Of a stretch of 64,000 nucleotides of DNA, positions 1 to 13,300 are shown one piece after another; positions within the stretch are counted from its first letter, which is position 1; each line of letters starts with the position of its first letter. The translations under genes were made by a program, and so were the position numbers. Origin of the DNA: Ptychodera flava (Eukaryota; Hemichordata; Enteropneusta; Ptychoderidae); NCBI RefSeq assembly GCF_041260155.1, contig NC_091938.1, positions 22,039,632 through 22,103,631 of the forward strand, written 5' to 3'. The notes under the pieces were generated by a model. It worked only from the letters and a program-made list of their open reading frames with translations. It was not told where the DNA came from and did not search any database.

Positions 1-510
1 AACGTGCAGACTTTTACAGTGTTTAGTCATGCACGTTTGCCTTACACGTTTGGGTTCTATAATGTACAATGGCATACAACTCCCATAGCACGATAGCTTC
101 AACAATGTGAAACGTGCATTTTTACCATCTACTGGCCATAGCTCAGGTCAGAAGTCATCAGGTCATTCAAGGTCAGAAAAATTATCACTTCATTAAAGAG
201 GTCAGAAGAATCGTCAGGTCATCAGGGTCAGAAGAATCATTGAGTCATAGGTCAGAAGAATCATCACTGACAGTTAATTACAGAGGTCAGAAGAATCATC
301 AGGTCATTAGGGTCAGAAGAATCATCAGGTCATTAGGGTCAGAAGAATCATCAGGTCATTAGAGGTCAGAAGAATCATCAGGTCATTAGAGGTCAGAAGA
401 ATCATCAGTTCATATCTGAGAAGAATCATCAGTTCATTATAGAAGTCAGAAGAGTCATCAGGTCATTAGAGGTCATTAGAGGTCAGAAGAATCATCAGTT
501 CATATTAGAG
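1..510. repeat. About 27-bp minisatellite
   Basis: From about 140 to 510 a unit close to AGGTCAGAAGAATCATCAGG plus TCATTAG repeats over ten times with substitutions and length changes. It lies in or beyond the 3' part of JMJD4. The frame across it looks like repeats only. Confidence 0.85.
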
Positions 511-635
511 TGGGTTAATTTATTCATTGCAATTCAATATATAACATCCTTCACACATTTTCAATAAGTTTCAAGTTCACAACAGGGGAATGCATGTATT
601 CAAATCTTAATCAAATGAATTTTTCACAAACTCAC

Positions 636-3600
636 AAGATTGAAAACTTGGTGAAACCATCCACTGGGTACGAATATGGCTTCCCCTGCCTCCTGGATTA
701 CTTCAATTGAACCAGAGACTTTGTGATAGTTGGGGTATTTCTTCCCATCATGCATCTTAGGGGAAGTGACATCATAGGCCATGTTGCCATGGCAATCTTT
801 CAGGTGCTCCTCCTGTCCCGGTGGAAATAGAATCCATTTCTTTCTGCCGCAAACATTGGCTGACCAGCTGTATGAGCGAAACACGTCTGCATGGAAGGGT
901 GTCCTAAAACAAAATTTGGGACAGCAAGGCTTTTAATTTCAATTATATTCAAACAAAAATTCATATCACCAATAATTTCTTCTTAAGTACATGCCTCTTA
1001 TATCAAATGTCACATACTCGATAGGATTCAACAGAACTTGCTGATGACGTCGAGGGCATAACATAACTGCATGACAGCTAGGGATTTAAATATATCAATG
1101 CTCTTTTCTATGATGAAAATCATGCTATTTTTTCAACAGATTTTTATCAAACATGGAATTTAAAGCATATGATTGTCATTTGTATATAAACTAAAAAATT
1201 TGAAATGAAAACTATCTAAGAGAGCCATGTAAAACATTATAGCCCAAACGGGATTATGTACCCTCCAGGCAGAACTCAGAGACCATTTGCCTCCTTACAT
1301 CAGGCAAACTGTCACCTGCCCTTGGGCACAATAGTTGCATTCTTGGGCTGTAAATATATATTACAAAATATTTAATGTTATAATGCAGCAAAGCTCTCTG
1401 CAAGTGAGATTAATAAAATCATAAATACTGTAAGTGGACTTGCAGTCAATTTTTCAATACAAAATAGACTTTCTGAAATAAAATAGACTTCCCATCATTT
1501 GCTTATTATTACCTTATGAATAATTAAGTAACAATTAGAATGGTTGGGTATTCAATCTAACAATATTACACAATAAACTTACAAAAAAATATATTATACA
1601 TTCATATTTGCTGAAAATGTTTTCATCTTACCATGATCCTTTGGGTCCCATGTAAACAAATCTGTAATCATCTGATTGGTCACTTCTGTTGTCCCAAAAC
1701 TCATTCAACCAATCAGAGGTGAAATAGACTGGCGTTGTGTAAGCCTTATAGTCTGTAAATGTTCTATTTTAAACATTAATGTGACAATTAAAAAATATGA
1801 ATTAGTAGGTTTGATCTGCTTGGAATAAAGTATGGCACAAAAAAATACAGTTTTTGAATAATTTAGTCAATATCATGAAGTACAGGTGTTCCCTAGTAAT
1901 GTCACTGGTGTTCCAAATGTTAGTAGAAATGGTGGACGTACTCAACCAGTTTCTTCAATCTTCAAATGATCTTTTACTAAACCGACATTTTGGCAATACA
2001 CAGATTGCCTTCCTCAGGGTAAAATTGAGGAAGACAATCGCTGTATTGCCAAAACATAGCTGTTTAAAAATAAAATCATTTGAAGATTGAATAAAGTGGT
2101 TGAGTACATCCATCATGTCTTTTCACTTTGTTGAAACTTTGGTGTACTCCCACTCCTTCATGATGACTTTCAATAGTTGCAGTTGGACTGAATCTATAGA
2201 TGCAATCATATTGGATGGCATACTAGAAACGGTACCCTTTTCCCAAACCATGGCATGTACCTGTATGTTTAAAAAATTTTGTAAACACACTCACTGTTGG
2301 AACACACTTCAAATCATGTATAATTGAAAACACAGTATGCCAATGAAACACTTTGCATAATTTTGATTTCAAATCTGATCACAACCATCATTTTTTCCAG
2401 AGATTGAATATTTCCTCTTGCATGGTGGATGAATGATATGATCAAACACATGTACCTGTTAAAATGCCAATCTTTGAGGTAGAGGCATTTCATATTTGTA
2501 TCATATTGACTTGAAATCAGGGTTCTCAAGTAGAGCAAGTAGTCTCTGAGTGTCATATCTTGCTTAGTCTGGGCGTCATATTGTTTGCTTTCACAGTCAG
2601 CTACTGGGACAGTTGCATCACCTGGAAATACAGTGCACAGACAAATATATAGCTGCCAATTTCAAATTCACTGATCAGTCATACATTTTCTATTTGAACA
2701 AATTGTTAGCACACCATTAAACTTGTTCATTAAAGCCCCAATCTCTGCGAATTTTATGCATTATTTTCATGATTTTATTTTCAAAACAAAATTGATTCGT
2801 TTAAGTGTGCTAACTGAAGGACATAGGTATCACTGCTTGCTGATTTGGCCCATGCCTAGGCTTTAAAAATAAAAACGGGTGCTGCACTCATAAAAGGGTG
2901 CCCCCACAGAAAAGTACAAAATATGCAGTATTTCTTGCATATACACATCGTTATCATAAAAGAAACAAGCACAATGCCATTAACTTGAATGCACAACTCA
3001 ACATTTTGTTGTTGTAATCTTTATTTTCTTCGTCACACAATTAGTTTTTGAAAATGGCGGGAAATCTAAAATGACGTTAATACATTTGAATTTACATGCC
3101 ACTTTCGACACTTATAACAGTGTTGTACACTTTTTGTACAGTCTTTAATGGGTCTTTCATGGGCTGCTCTTGGAAAACAATAATTTTGAGATCGGTTTAC
3201 ACATTCGCAGCTATTGGGGCTTTATAAATGTCTTGGGTAACATGTTTTAAAGCGTACTACTACATTCAATTATATGACAGTGTTTCTGATATTTTCCTCA
3301 GGTAGATAAAGTGTGACAGTAAAACCTAATATATGATTAGAAATTGTTTCGCTAGCTGGCACGAGTATGTGACTCCATATTGCTAATACAATAACAATGT
3401 CATGTGAGGTTTCAACGATTAAAATCAAGGACATGACCTTTAAATGTGTAGAGTGTCTGCTATTTATTCTTGACCGTTTTGTGGAGGGACCATGATTGAA
3501 CTTATTGACATATGATATTTTCTTATATATTTTTTTATTCAGATAAAATTTGGGCCCTTTGAATATGAATGATCATATTTTTAATGATTTGTACTTTTTC

Positions 3601-3891
3601 ACAAAAAATGTTTTCACTGCATTTTAACTTACCAAATTTTTCCTCTAAGAAGTCAAAGTTTGGCATTCCATCATCTGCTACCCACTCTGCACGACTTTTC
3701 CAGTTCGCAGTCACAAAAGAACGAAACATGCATGGTTTATTTGCCAGCATGTAATCCATGAAAAATTCATCATATGAAATCTCTGTGCTGATGTACTCAA
3801 GTTTTGCCTCGTAGTTCCTGAGCTTTTCCTTCTCTGCTTTCGTGATTTTCCGAAAAACTGCACCTGTTAGAGATTTTGTTTCCGTATCCAT
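636..3891 (-). CDS. JMJD4: JMJD4-like 2-oxoglutarate/Fe(II) oxygenase, C-terminus beyond the left edge
   Basis: Four minus-strand exons join in phase: 3633-3891, 2456-2621, 1632-1763 and 636-903. They give the first 275 residues. The start at 3891 is chosen because MDTETKSL aligns with the human JMJD4 N-terminus; open sequence continues upstream to 4035. Motifs seen are EISYDEFFMDYMLANKPC, MTLRDYLLYL, CLYLKDWHFNR, DWLNEFWD and DYRFVYMGPKGSW. The JmjC iron ligands are visible: H190 and D192 in PFHADVF and H270 in GWFHQV. VCGRKKWILFPPGQEE is almost identical to vertebrate JMJD4. In the family this enzyme hydroxylates a lysine of the translation terminator eRF1. Exon 3 uses the acceptor at 1764; a closer AG would put a stop in frame. 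The last exon ends at a GTGAGT donor, so roughly 140-150 C-terminal residues lie off the window. The gene is divergent from NOP58. Confidence 0.93.
1008..1355 (+). repeat. Dispersed repeat, copy 1 (JMJD4 intron 3)
   Basis: Shares ordered blocks with 26185-26630, including CGATAGGATTCAA, CATGACGTCG-like, GATTGYCATTTGTAT, and the end block with ACCATTTG, GTCACCT and CTTGGG. Similarity is diverged; boundaries are approximate. Confidence 0.6.
1938..2107. repeat. Fold-back element, 170 nt (JMJD4 intron 2)
   Basis: Begins GTACTCAACCA and ends TGGTTGAGTAC. Further paired blocks are CAATCTTCAAATGAT with ATCATTTGAAGATTG and TTTTGGCAATACA with TGTATTGCCAAAA. A hairpin MITE-type structure. Confidence 0.75.
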
Positions 3892-4308
3892 TTCAAATTG
3901 ATGTATTGTTACCATGGCGACGCTATCTTCGTACTCATGATGAGGACGGAAGAGCAGAAAAGATGCGGTTTGGAACTTGTTGCAGACAGACCACAACTCG
4001 AACTTGTGTACGTATACAGAGACTACGCACGCCAAGCTGCGATTAATGGTGTGTACTGATCAGAGCTACTGTTAATCATTTCGCGGTTCAAAACTGGACA
4101 GAATCTTCTCCCATCATCAATAAAGAATATTACAATGCGGGAGAGCCCGCGACATGAAGATGCAAGATGCAGGCGGGCGCGGGCTGAAGTCGCTCAATAT
4201 TGTAACCTTTGAACCTTTGGCCTTTGCTTGATGACGTCACGGGAGCTAATGCGAGATCTTTTGAGCATGCGCTGAAGAGTTTATGCCCTCGTGGTGAAGA
4301 GTTTGAAA
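3892..4308. promoter_or_regulatory. Bidirectional JMJD4/NOP58 promoter with CRE palindrome
   Basis: Only about 420 bp separate the two divergent start codons. A perfect CRE, TGACGTCA, is at 4232-4239 and an NRF1-like half palindrome, GCATGCGC, at 4265-4272. No TATA box is obvious. Both are common in TATA-less housekeeping promoters. Transcription start sites cannot be placed from sequence. Confidence 0.6.
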
Positions 4309-7300
4309 ATGTTGGTCCTCTTTGAAACGCCAGCCGGCTATGCCATTTTCAAGGTTTGTCACTTGTGAAACCAGAACTATTTTCTTTCCTGTATACAATC
4401 CTTCACATTTACGTTGCCTTATTGAGTCAAATATTTCCCTTTTTGGGAGCATTTACCGGTTCATTCGACTCACATGGTGCGCACTGTGTTGCGCCATGTT
4501 TGCACTCTTTGGGAGGGATCGTACGCCGTTCACAAAATCAAGCAGTGCACCGTAAATTTGTTCATCACCGTGTTAGTTTTGTCGCATAACTTTATAGAAA
4601 ATGATTGGTGTCCACGATCCATTTAATCCATTTAAGATAGAGTGGTGTTGGATCCCTGGTCAAACCTGTTTCGGAATATGCTCCCCTGGGCTTATCTCAG
4701 CTTTGCTGTGCACGTGGCGTGGTCCCCAATATTTGCATATGGCAGAGTTTCCTTGCGGAGGTCGGAGCAAGTCGACCTCCATGATTTCCCCAGTCTGAAA
4801 AGTAGGGGAAAATGCGAAAGCGTATCGGTACTCCTCTCTTGCTTCACCCTCGGATGGTCAGTTGATTTTACATAAACCGACAAATCTCCTGATGAAACTG
4901 TCACACCGCATGTACCTCATGTTATTGAGTATGGTATCTCTGCATGGCATGCTCAGCCCGGTCTGTTTGCTATTCCCGTTTTCACGTGGCATTTCATCCC
5001 GGTCACGATTCCTCAGAGTCGTTCAAAGTCAACAAGACTACACTGCGATGATGCAATTTCATATCTGTCAATCTACAGATCAACTAATAGATGCTAAGGC
5101 CTTACCATTGGCCCTGAACAGTGTTACATTTGGGTGGATTTGAACTTGTACTAGAACAGGACAATCGGCAAATATGAACCACTCGCATTACAATGTAAAT
5201 GGGTACAGCGTGAGATACTTTGATGTGAACTGTTTGATGTACAGTACCTTGATGTACCATTTACATCCCATGACTTGATGAACTTGATTTATTATCTTCA
5301 ACCTTGTATATACATAGATAGTAATGTTATATCCCTATGAACAATGAATCCCCTCTTCCCCTCTCTCTCTCTCTCTCTCTCACTCAGTCTCGGTTGAAAT
5401 TCTATACATTTATCTCAGTTCAAAAGCCGAGCTGTGTTACGTTAATGAGATTCAGAAATCCAAAAAAAAATATTCCACTTGACAAGATTGTGTTGTCGAT
5501 GATGAAAATAGCATGGCGGTCCTCGACTGTAAATCCTTGATGATTTCTTCTTTGTTGCAGAGACAACACATTAATGAGTGCTCACATTATGTTGCACACT
5601 AGTTCTCTTGAAATGGTGGTTTTTTTAAGATCTTACTTGTCATAACCATTTTTTCTACAAATTGCAAAACACATGTGTGTTGACACTTGAAATAAAAAGG
5701 CATGAGATTTATGCAGTGAAAATCACAAAAAAATATGAAAGTCACCAAAAAAATTTCCACTTGACAAGACTCTCTCTTATATTTACAGCTTCTAGACGAG
5801 AAGAAGCTGAAAGAAGTGGACAATTTGTATAAAGATTTTGAAACAGCAGAGCGCGCTAGCAAAGTGTAAGTGACTGATAGACATTGGTAACTTCTTAACA
5901 TTGTAGAAAGGTCCTATGTCCTCCTACCAATTGTACTATTGAGAGTGGAATATGTCATCTTCAAATTTGTCAATTTGCAGATTAACTTTGAAACATGAAC
6001 ATGTAGCTCCAGTAGCTTTTTACACTACTCTCACTTGTTGTCAATGATGAAAATGTGCGGTCCTCGTCTGTAAAACATTGATGATTTCATAAATGCTGCA
6101 GAGACAAGTCAGAGAGTGCTGCTGTCATTTCTTTGTTTCATACAATAACTCGTAAATGATTTGAATCAAGCCTTAGATGCTGTGTAAGATAGAACTATTG
6201 CTTTGAAAACCAGGAGCAGTAGTTTGATATGGTTTTACAGTAACCAAGTTTTTATCATTACATTTCCTTGCGAATGGTCAGGGAGCATGCAGAGTTATCA
6301 TGTAGTGAACTTTCAATGTATAATATTTTGTGTCACTTGTTATTCATACATGTATTTCTGACAACAGTTTTGGTTCTCTCCTCCTTTCTCATTGCAGAGT
6401 TAAACTAAAACAGTTTGAAAAGTTTAGAGATACCACAGAAGCATTGGCTGGTAAGATCATGTCTATTTTGCCATCTATCTTCTTCTTCTGGTATGTAGGG
6501 ATGGATATCTTGGATACAAACCCAATACTGTGCCAAAATTGTCACTCATTGTGTTGTCGATGATGAAAATAGCATGGCGGTCCTCGACTGTAAATCCTTG
6601 ATGATTTCTTCATTGCTGCAGAGACAACACATTTGAAGAGTGCTCTTATTATGCTGTACTCAAGTTCTTTTGAGATGGTTGTGTTCTTTAAAATTATTCT
6701 TGTCTAAAGTTGTCATAAATTTTTTTTGGGATTGCAGAACCCGTGTGTCGAACTTTTTAAAAAAAAAGAGGCAGATTTATGCAATGAAACATGAATCCGA
6801 TTACTTGGAATGTCCAGAAGGCAAAATAAGTGCAATTCAAAAATAGAATATTAGTTTGCTGCATTTCAGGCAAACAGGAATAAAGAAAATTCCAGCAATT
6901 GAAAGTAATTTCAACTCAACACAGTCAGCTACAATTTGACTACAAGTTCTGCATCTGTGAATTTCAACACATTTTCAGAAGGAAGATCTGATATTGATTT
7001 TTGTTCAGTTCATGTTTGATGTAAGTTCCTCTGTCCGCAAAATTTGCAGGAATACTGGTCTTTCAATGTTATGAGATCAGTAACAAGTTCATTTTGCGAT
7101 TAACTAATTTGATTTTTTTTGTCGTTTGCTCCTCCCTGCAAAGTGCATGTTATCATTTCAGATGATAAAACCATGGGGTGTTTTTCTTCTTCTATCGACA
7201 GCTGCAACAGCCTCTGTGGAGGGTAAAATGGGAAAAGGTTTGAAGAAAATTTTAAAGAAACTAGTTGCTAAAGATGCACACGCTGAATTAGCAGTTGCAG

Positions 7301-10300
7301 ATACTAAATTAGGGAATGCCATCAAGGTAAGTGCAGAGGCCATGGGTGCCCAGTGCTTCCGATTATGAAATGCCATAAACTTTGTCATTCATTTTTAGGG
7401 CACCAGCCCAGTTTACCTCCGCAACAAGTGTGAAGAGAATGAAAAAGAATATGAAACAAATCAACAATCATATCATGTTTTCATTGCAGGAAAAATTTAA
7501 TATTACATGTGTACACAACACTGCCATCAATGAACTCATGAGAGGTATCAGGTCACAGATGACGAATTTAATTTCTGGTTTACCAGCGAGTGAAATGAGT
7601 GCCATGGCCTTGGGTCTAGCTCACAGGTAGGTCGTGTGTAATGCTCTGTACTTCCAAGTTTTTCCAGATGGTACATGGAATATTTCCAAATTCCTACTGC
7701 CATCATCAATCAGCATGTGTCTGATGTGATGAATATGGTTGTGGATGTTAGAACTGCATTTGTATATTGGTGATGTGAACACTGCGATGATGTATTTGTA
7801 ATCTGTCAATCCACAGATCATCTTTGAGATGTTGAGACAAACACTCGCACCATTGGCTCTGAGCGGTGTTCAGATTTTTTTCCCTCCATGTTGTGATCAA
7901 GTCACATGGAGCTTTGTGGATTTCCCTCTCAAAAACATGGGAAATACTGAAAAAAATGTAATTTCAGAAGTGTGCACTTTCCTTAGTTTATTGTTATATC
8001 GATATTCTCTTCCTTTTCCCAACTTTCAGTTTATCGAGGTACAAGTTGAAATTTAGTCCAGACAAAGTTGACACCATGATTGTCCAAGCGATATGTAAGT
8101 ATGCCAACCACGTAAGCTCAATCTTTCTAACTTAAACATTGCTTGATGAAGATGATATAATAATATTAGGATGAGGAACAATAATGTGTGGCTTCCCAGA
8201 AGGGTTGCTGTCATTGGTTACATCATGCATGTTCCAGGTGCACTAAGAATTTGACCAATCAGAAACCATTGTGGGAACGTAGTACACCATTATGCCTATC
8301 ATGTATTTCTTTAACCCAGTGTATAAATCTGGATAAATGTAGTGTGTGGCTAAATAGCCCAAACATTGTCTTTGCACACATTCATGTCGTCAGTGATGTT
8401 AATCAAAGAGCGGTCCTCGTCTGCATATCAGTGATGACTTTCTCTGTTTCTGAGACGACTTGAAGTCTGTCATCCCCCAATGTCCCACATACTGGCGTAG
8501 TTGATGATCATGAATGACCAATGTTTTGCACGGCATCTTCATCACAAGTTTAATATATGTTATTATCACATGTTCTCTTGTCCCTTTCATTTACCAATTT
8601 CCTCCATATGGGACAGCCTTTGCTACACAAAACAATAGGACTAAACCATATTATGATAGTGGGGGGGCGGATAAATTAATTAACCTATGCATTTTCTTAC
8701 CAAACATCTAAAATCACATTTTTCAGCGTTACTTGATGACCTTGATAAAGAATTGAATAACTACATCATGAGACTCCGTGAGTGGTACGGGTGGCACTTT
8801 CCAGAACTTGGTAAAATTGTGACAGACAACTTGGCATTTGCAAAGACAGTGAAAAAGATAGGTAAGTGAAATCTGTGACATCATAGGTCAGAGGTCGTGT
8901 TCAGCATTTCGGTAACTGTGAAAAGTTCGATTATAAGCTGTGATTGTTGTTTTTTCCTCATTTGAGTAATAAAATGGCACAGCTGGTAAGAATGAGAGTG
9001 TACAGGGAAAATCCGTAGTATGATTTGAATGCACATGCGCTCATTTTCTTTTTTGTGAGAATGAACCATGAACCATTACACCACAATGATGCATCTAATT
9101 ATCTGTCAATCCACAGAATGTTCTAAGTGTTGAAATATAACTTATACTGAGTGGTGTAATGTTCTACAAATTATTTATCATTTTAATCATATTCATTTTA
9201 CTATTTAGTTTTCGTGAAAAGGTTAACAGAATTAATAAAAAGTCGTCAAATGACATGCAGAATCACTGCATATTTCACATCAACTTAATGCCTTAACAAG
9301 AGGCATTAATCAGTACATCTAATAGTTGTTCACAATTTCATTGCCTTATATGACCTATTTCTCTCTCTCTCAGGTGACCGTACGAATACTTCCAAAACAG
9401 ACCTGTCAGAGTATCTCCCTGAAGAAGTTGAAGAACAGGTGAAAATAGCAGCTGAGATCTCCATGGGAACCGAAGTATCAGAAGATGATATCAATAACAT
9501 TATTTACCTCTGTGAACAGGTAACTTTTCAAGTACACATACAATCTGTAAAGAGCAAAATATCTCTAATGCCTTGAGGTCGTGAATCACATTAAAAGTTC
9601 AGTTTTGGTTCAGATAGAACACACCTCAGGGACAGACATTCAGACTCAAATTTCTACAATTCTTTACTGATCTACCACTTGTGGGGGCTTGTTTTAAAGC
9701 TCTTGGAGCAAGGAAAACTTTCAGTCTTAGTTTGTCGAAAATCTGAAATTTAATTTTTCCCCCCATAGAGGTAACACTGGGATGGCGGCCATTTTGAATT
9801 TCAAATATTGCAAAAATGTTGGGGAATTTGTTTCACTAGTTCCAAACTTTGCACTGTGGTGACTCCCCCCCCCCCCCCCCCCCCTATTGTTATTGTTGAT
9901 TTGGTAAGAGAATGGGTGAAAGTTTCATTAAGGAAAGTTTGATCAAAACTTGAAGTCTTTCACTTTCCTTGACTTTTGCCATTACCATGTCTTAAACCAC
10001 GTCTGCACATATATTGATCATCACTTGTTTTTCAGAATTTTCAAATATTTTGATTTGATTAAAACTATTTTCTAAAACCCCCACCCTGAAACATGACCTA
10101 AAAATTCTTTTATCCCATATGACTTTACAGATGGGTCACCAACTCACTGCAGAGTGCAGTATACTTTACAACTGTGCCTGTAAATTCATCTATGAATAGT
10201 GTTTTTTCAAAGAGGCTGATCTGTGTTGTTGATGATGATTAAGCTCTGTACTCAACTGTATCATTGTGATGAACTTTATGCTTTTGTCACTACCTCCACT

Positions 10301-13300
10301 GAGACAACACATTGACCTCTGACCCCTTAGCATAGTTGACCTGTAACCTATTGAGCATCGCTCGGTTTCCTTCAGCCTAAAACTGATGACTGCCATCTAG
10401 ATGCTAATGAATAATCAGTGTATTTGTTCATGGTTCAGCGGAAAGAAAATCAAGCATAAATAGTTCAGTGAATTACTTTGACCAAACAAAATGTCACTTT
10501 TATTACAACTATGAGTAAAATACCAGTTTCTTTGTTTTGTTTCTAGGTTATAGAAATATCAGACTACAGAGCACAGTTGTACGATTATCTGAAAAACAGA
10601 ATGATGGCGATTGCACCAAACCTTACGATAATGGTTGGGGAACTGGTCGGAGCAAGACTTATATCTCATGCTGGTGAGTTGCATACACTGTTTGTTTGAC
10701 AATGACAAGGATGTGGTGTCCTGCCTGATTACATGTAAGAAAGATGTCACTTCTGTCTACGGTTCTGTCTAAGTGGTTTTCCTTGTTAGAAAATTGACTT
10801 TCTTTATTCTTATACTCTTCACACTCACGTTACTTACTGTTTGAGACATTCAATAGTTTTGTCAGTCAGAAAATTGTCCCACTGCTGCCATGTGAAGCCG
10901 TCATTGCTAATGTGCAACTGTCACCTATTGTGGTGATGTCTGAAACTGGGCCAACTCTCATCCAATGAGAAGTGTCCTTTCAAAACTGTTGGTAAACTGC
11001 TTCACAATGATTCTTCAATAGAAACCCTGTATTACTGGTCAGAAACCGATTTGTAGCAAATGCCAGATTTCCATCATGACATTTGATGTACTGGTACACA
11101 CTGCCAGGAAATGGGCTCCTTTCCTATGAAATTGCAATACATCAACCAAGTTCTACACTTATTTTCTCAACTGACAAATTTCCTATCCACTTCTTTGCTC
11201 AGGATCACTACTTAATCTGGCCAAGCATCCGTCGTCAACTGTACAGATCCTAGGAGCAGAGAAGGCATTATTCAGGGCATTAAAAACTAAGAAAGACACA
11301 CCAAAGTATGGTTTGATATATCATGCATCTCTTGTTGGTCAGACAGGGCCAAAGAACAAAGGAAAGGTACGATTTCTGTTTTCCAAGCATTGCTATGATT
11401 TCTCTATTTTATTGAGTACAGGAAGGCAAGCTATACCCTTGTTTAGCAATGTTATGTTGTTTAAAGTTAAATTGTTTAGGATATTAGAAAATATGTACCT
11501 GTAATGAAATATACTATGAATTATTACCTATGCATGCATTTCCTTATTGCAAGAATGAGCCATTACACCACAATGATGTATGTAATTATCTGTCAATCCA
11601 CAGAGTATTCTACATGTTGAAATATAACTTACGCTGAGTGGTGTAATATTCATTTTAATCATATTTATTTTACTATTTAGTGTTTCACTGTCTTCGTCAA
11701 AAGGTTAGGTTATGTCAAATAATTATTATTGCACTCCACGCAGAATCACTGCAACGTTCAGTGAACGTCTGTATTACACTGACTCAATTATACAGGTCTT
11801 GTCTGATGACATTGAGTGTCCAATGATCAACAGCTACGTTTGTATCTCTGAGACAAAGAATCACAAACTAACAAAACAGATTAGCAGATGTTAAATGTTA
11901 GCTTAGAACCGGTGAAACTGCAAGAAATTTGTGAAATCAAATCAAAAATTTTTGTTTTCACAGTATCACAAATATTTAACTAAATAATACAATTGACGAC
12001 ATGAATATGTTGCTTGCTTTTCTCAGATGTCACGTATGCTTGCTGCCAAGACTGCGCTAGCAATCCGTTACGATGCCCTCGGTGAAGATGCCAGTGCTGA
12101 AATGGGTCAAGAGAACCGGGCAAAACTAGAAGCCAGATTGAAAATGTTAGAACAGAATACAGTAAGTACAGCCAGATAACAAATACGTCATTGCCATGGC
12201 AACACACTCGGCCCATAGTAATCTTTGTGTCAAATCCCATCATCATTCTCAAAATGAGTTACTACATCTGAAGAGTTTTTAGCATCAACGGCCTAAGGGA
12301 TATTCCTGTCTTCTACATAATATGACAACAAAATTGGCTAAATGATCATATGCATTCAAGGGAACACATTATCAGGTCAGTCAAACACAATCTGATGCCA
12401 ACACAGGCCTTTAACTGTGCAACTTACATTTGACTCGTTGCTTTTAACTTCCCAGAAACTGTTTAATATCACAGATGTTGAGATTCTCCCGAAGCAGTAA
12501 ATTGTAAAAATGGTAACTTTGATTGCGTTATCAAAAAGTATCCGTCTGATGGTGTTTGTGATTTTTGTTGATGATGACTAGCGAACACCTCTTGTCAGAT
12601 GACATCCATATGTCCAATGACTGACAACATCTGCTACTACCTCCTCTGAGACAATAAATCACAAACAGCCAAACAAGATGGCCGCTGACTATTCAACATT
12701 TGCTTCATTGATCACGTTTTATTAAACATGCTACTATGTGTCTATTATCTGCCCCCTCTTCTCAGCTAAGGAGGATTAGTGGAACGGGAAAACAAGCGGC
12801 CAAATTCGACAAGTATTACAATAAGAGTGAGGTGATAACCTACAACCAGAAAATGGACTCCACAATTCCATCAGCTCCAAAGAAGAGGAAAATTGAAGAG
12901 GTAGAAGAAGAGGAAGAAGCAGCTGAAACGACGACGCCGTCGAAACCTTCAAGCAAGAAAATAAAAATAAAAGAGGAACCAGTGGAGGCTGATGAGGAGG
13001 AAACGCCCAAGAAGAAAAAGAAAAAGAAGAAGGAAAAGACAAAGATTGATGAAAACGGAGAAACGCCAGCCAAAAAGATCAAAACAGAGGAACCAGAAAC
13101 GCCAGTTACAGGTATGTGTGTGCTGTTCAGGAAAGTAACTTGTCATAGTCAGGCATTTTTATGAGTTCGGTCATTTTGATCATTGATCAGCATGACTTCC
13201 AGCTGTAATTTGGAAAACTTGCTGTGGTTGACCCAATGTCAAGTGACTGATAATGAGATAGCCGAAGACAGTCTTTACCGTTGAATGCATGTCTTCTCCC

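Noticed and set aside
160..510. CRISPR-like spaced repeats at the left edge
   Set aside because: Units are contiguous, vary in length, have no unique spacers, and the genome is animal; it is a minisatellite.
3892..4035. Upstream start codons of JMJD4 at 4035 and 3915
   Set aside because: They are in frame, but the sequence before MDTETKSL does not resemble the family, while MDTETKSL aligns with the human N-terminus.
7126..7201. Signal-peptide-like frame before NOP58 exon 4
   Set aside because: It is intron sequence upstream of the CAG acceptor at 7201; the spliced exon continues the NOP58 reading frame.
12766..13146. Phe/Ser-rich minus-strand frames opposite NOP58 exon 12
   Set aside because: They are shadows of the Lys/Glu-rich NOP58 tail on the other strand.
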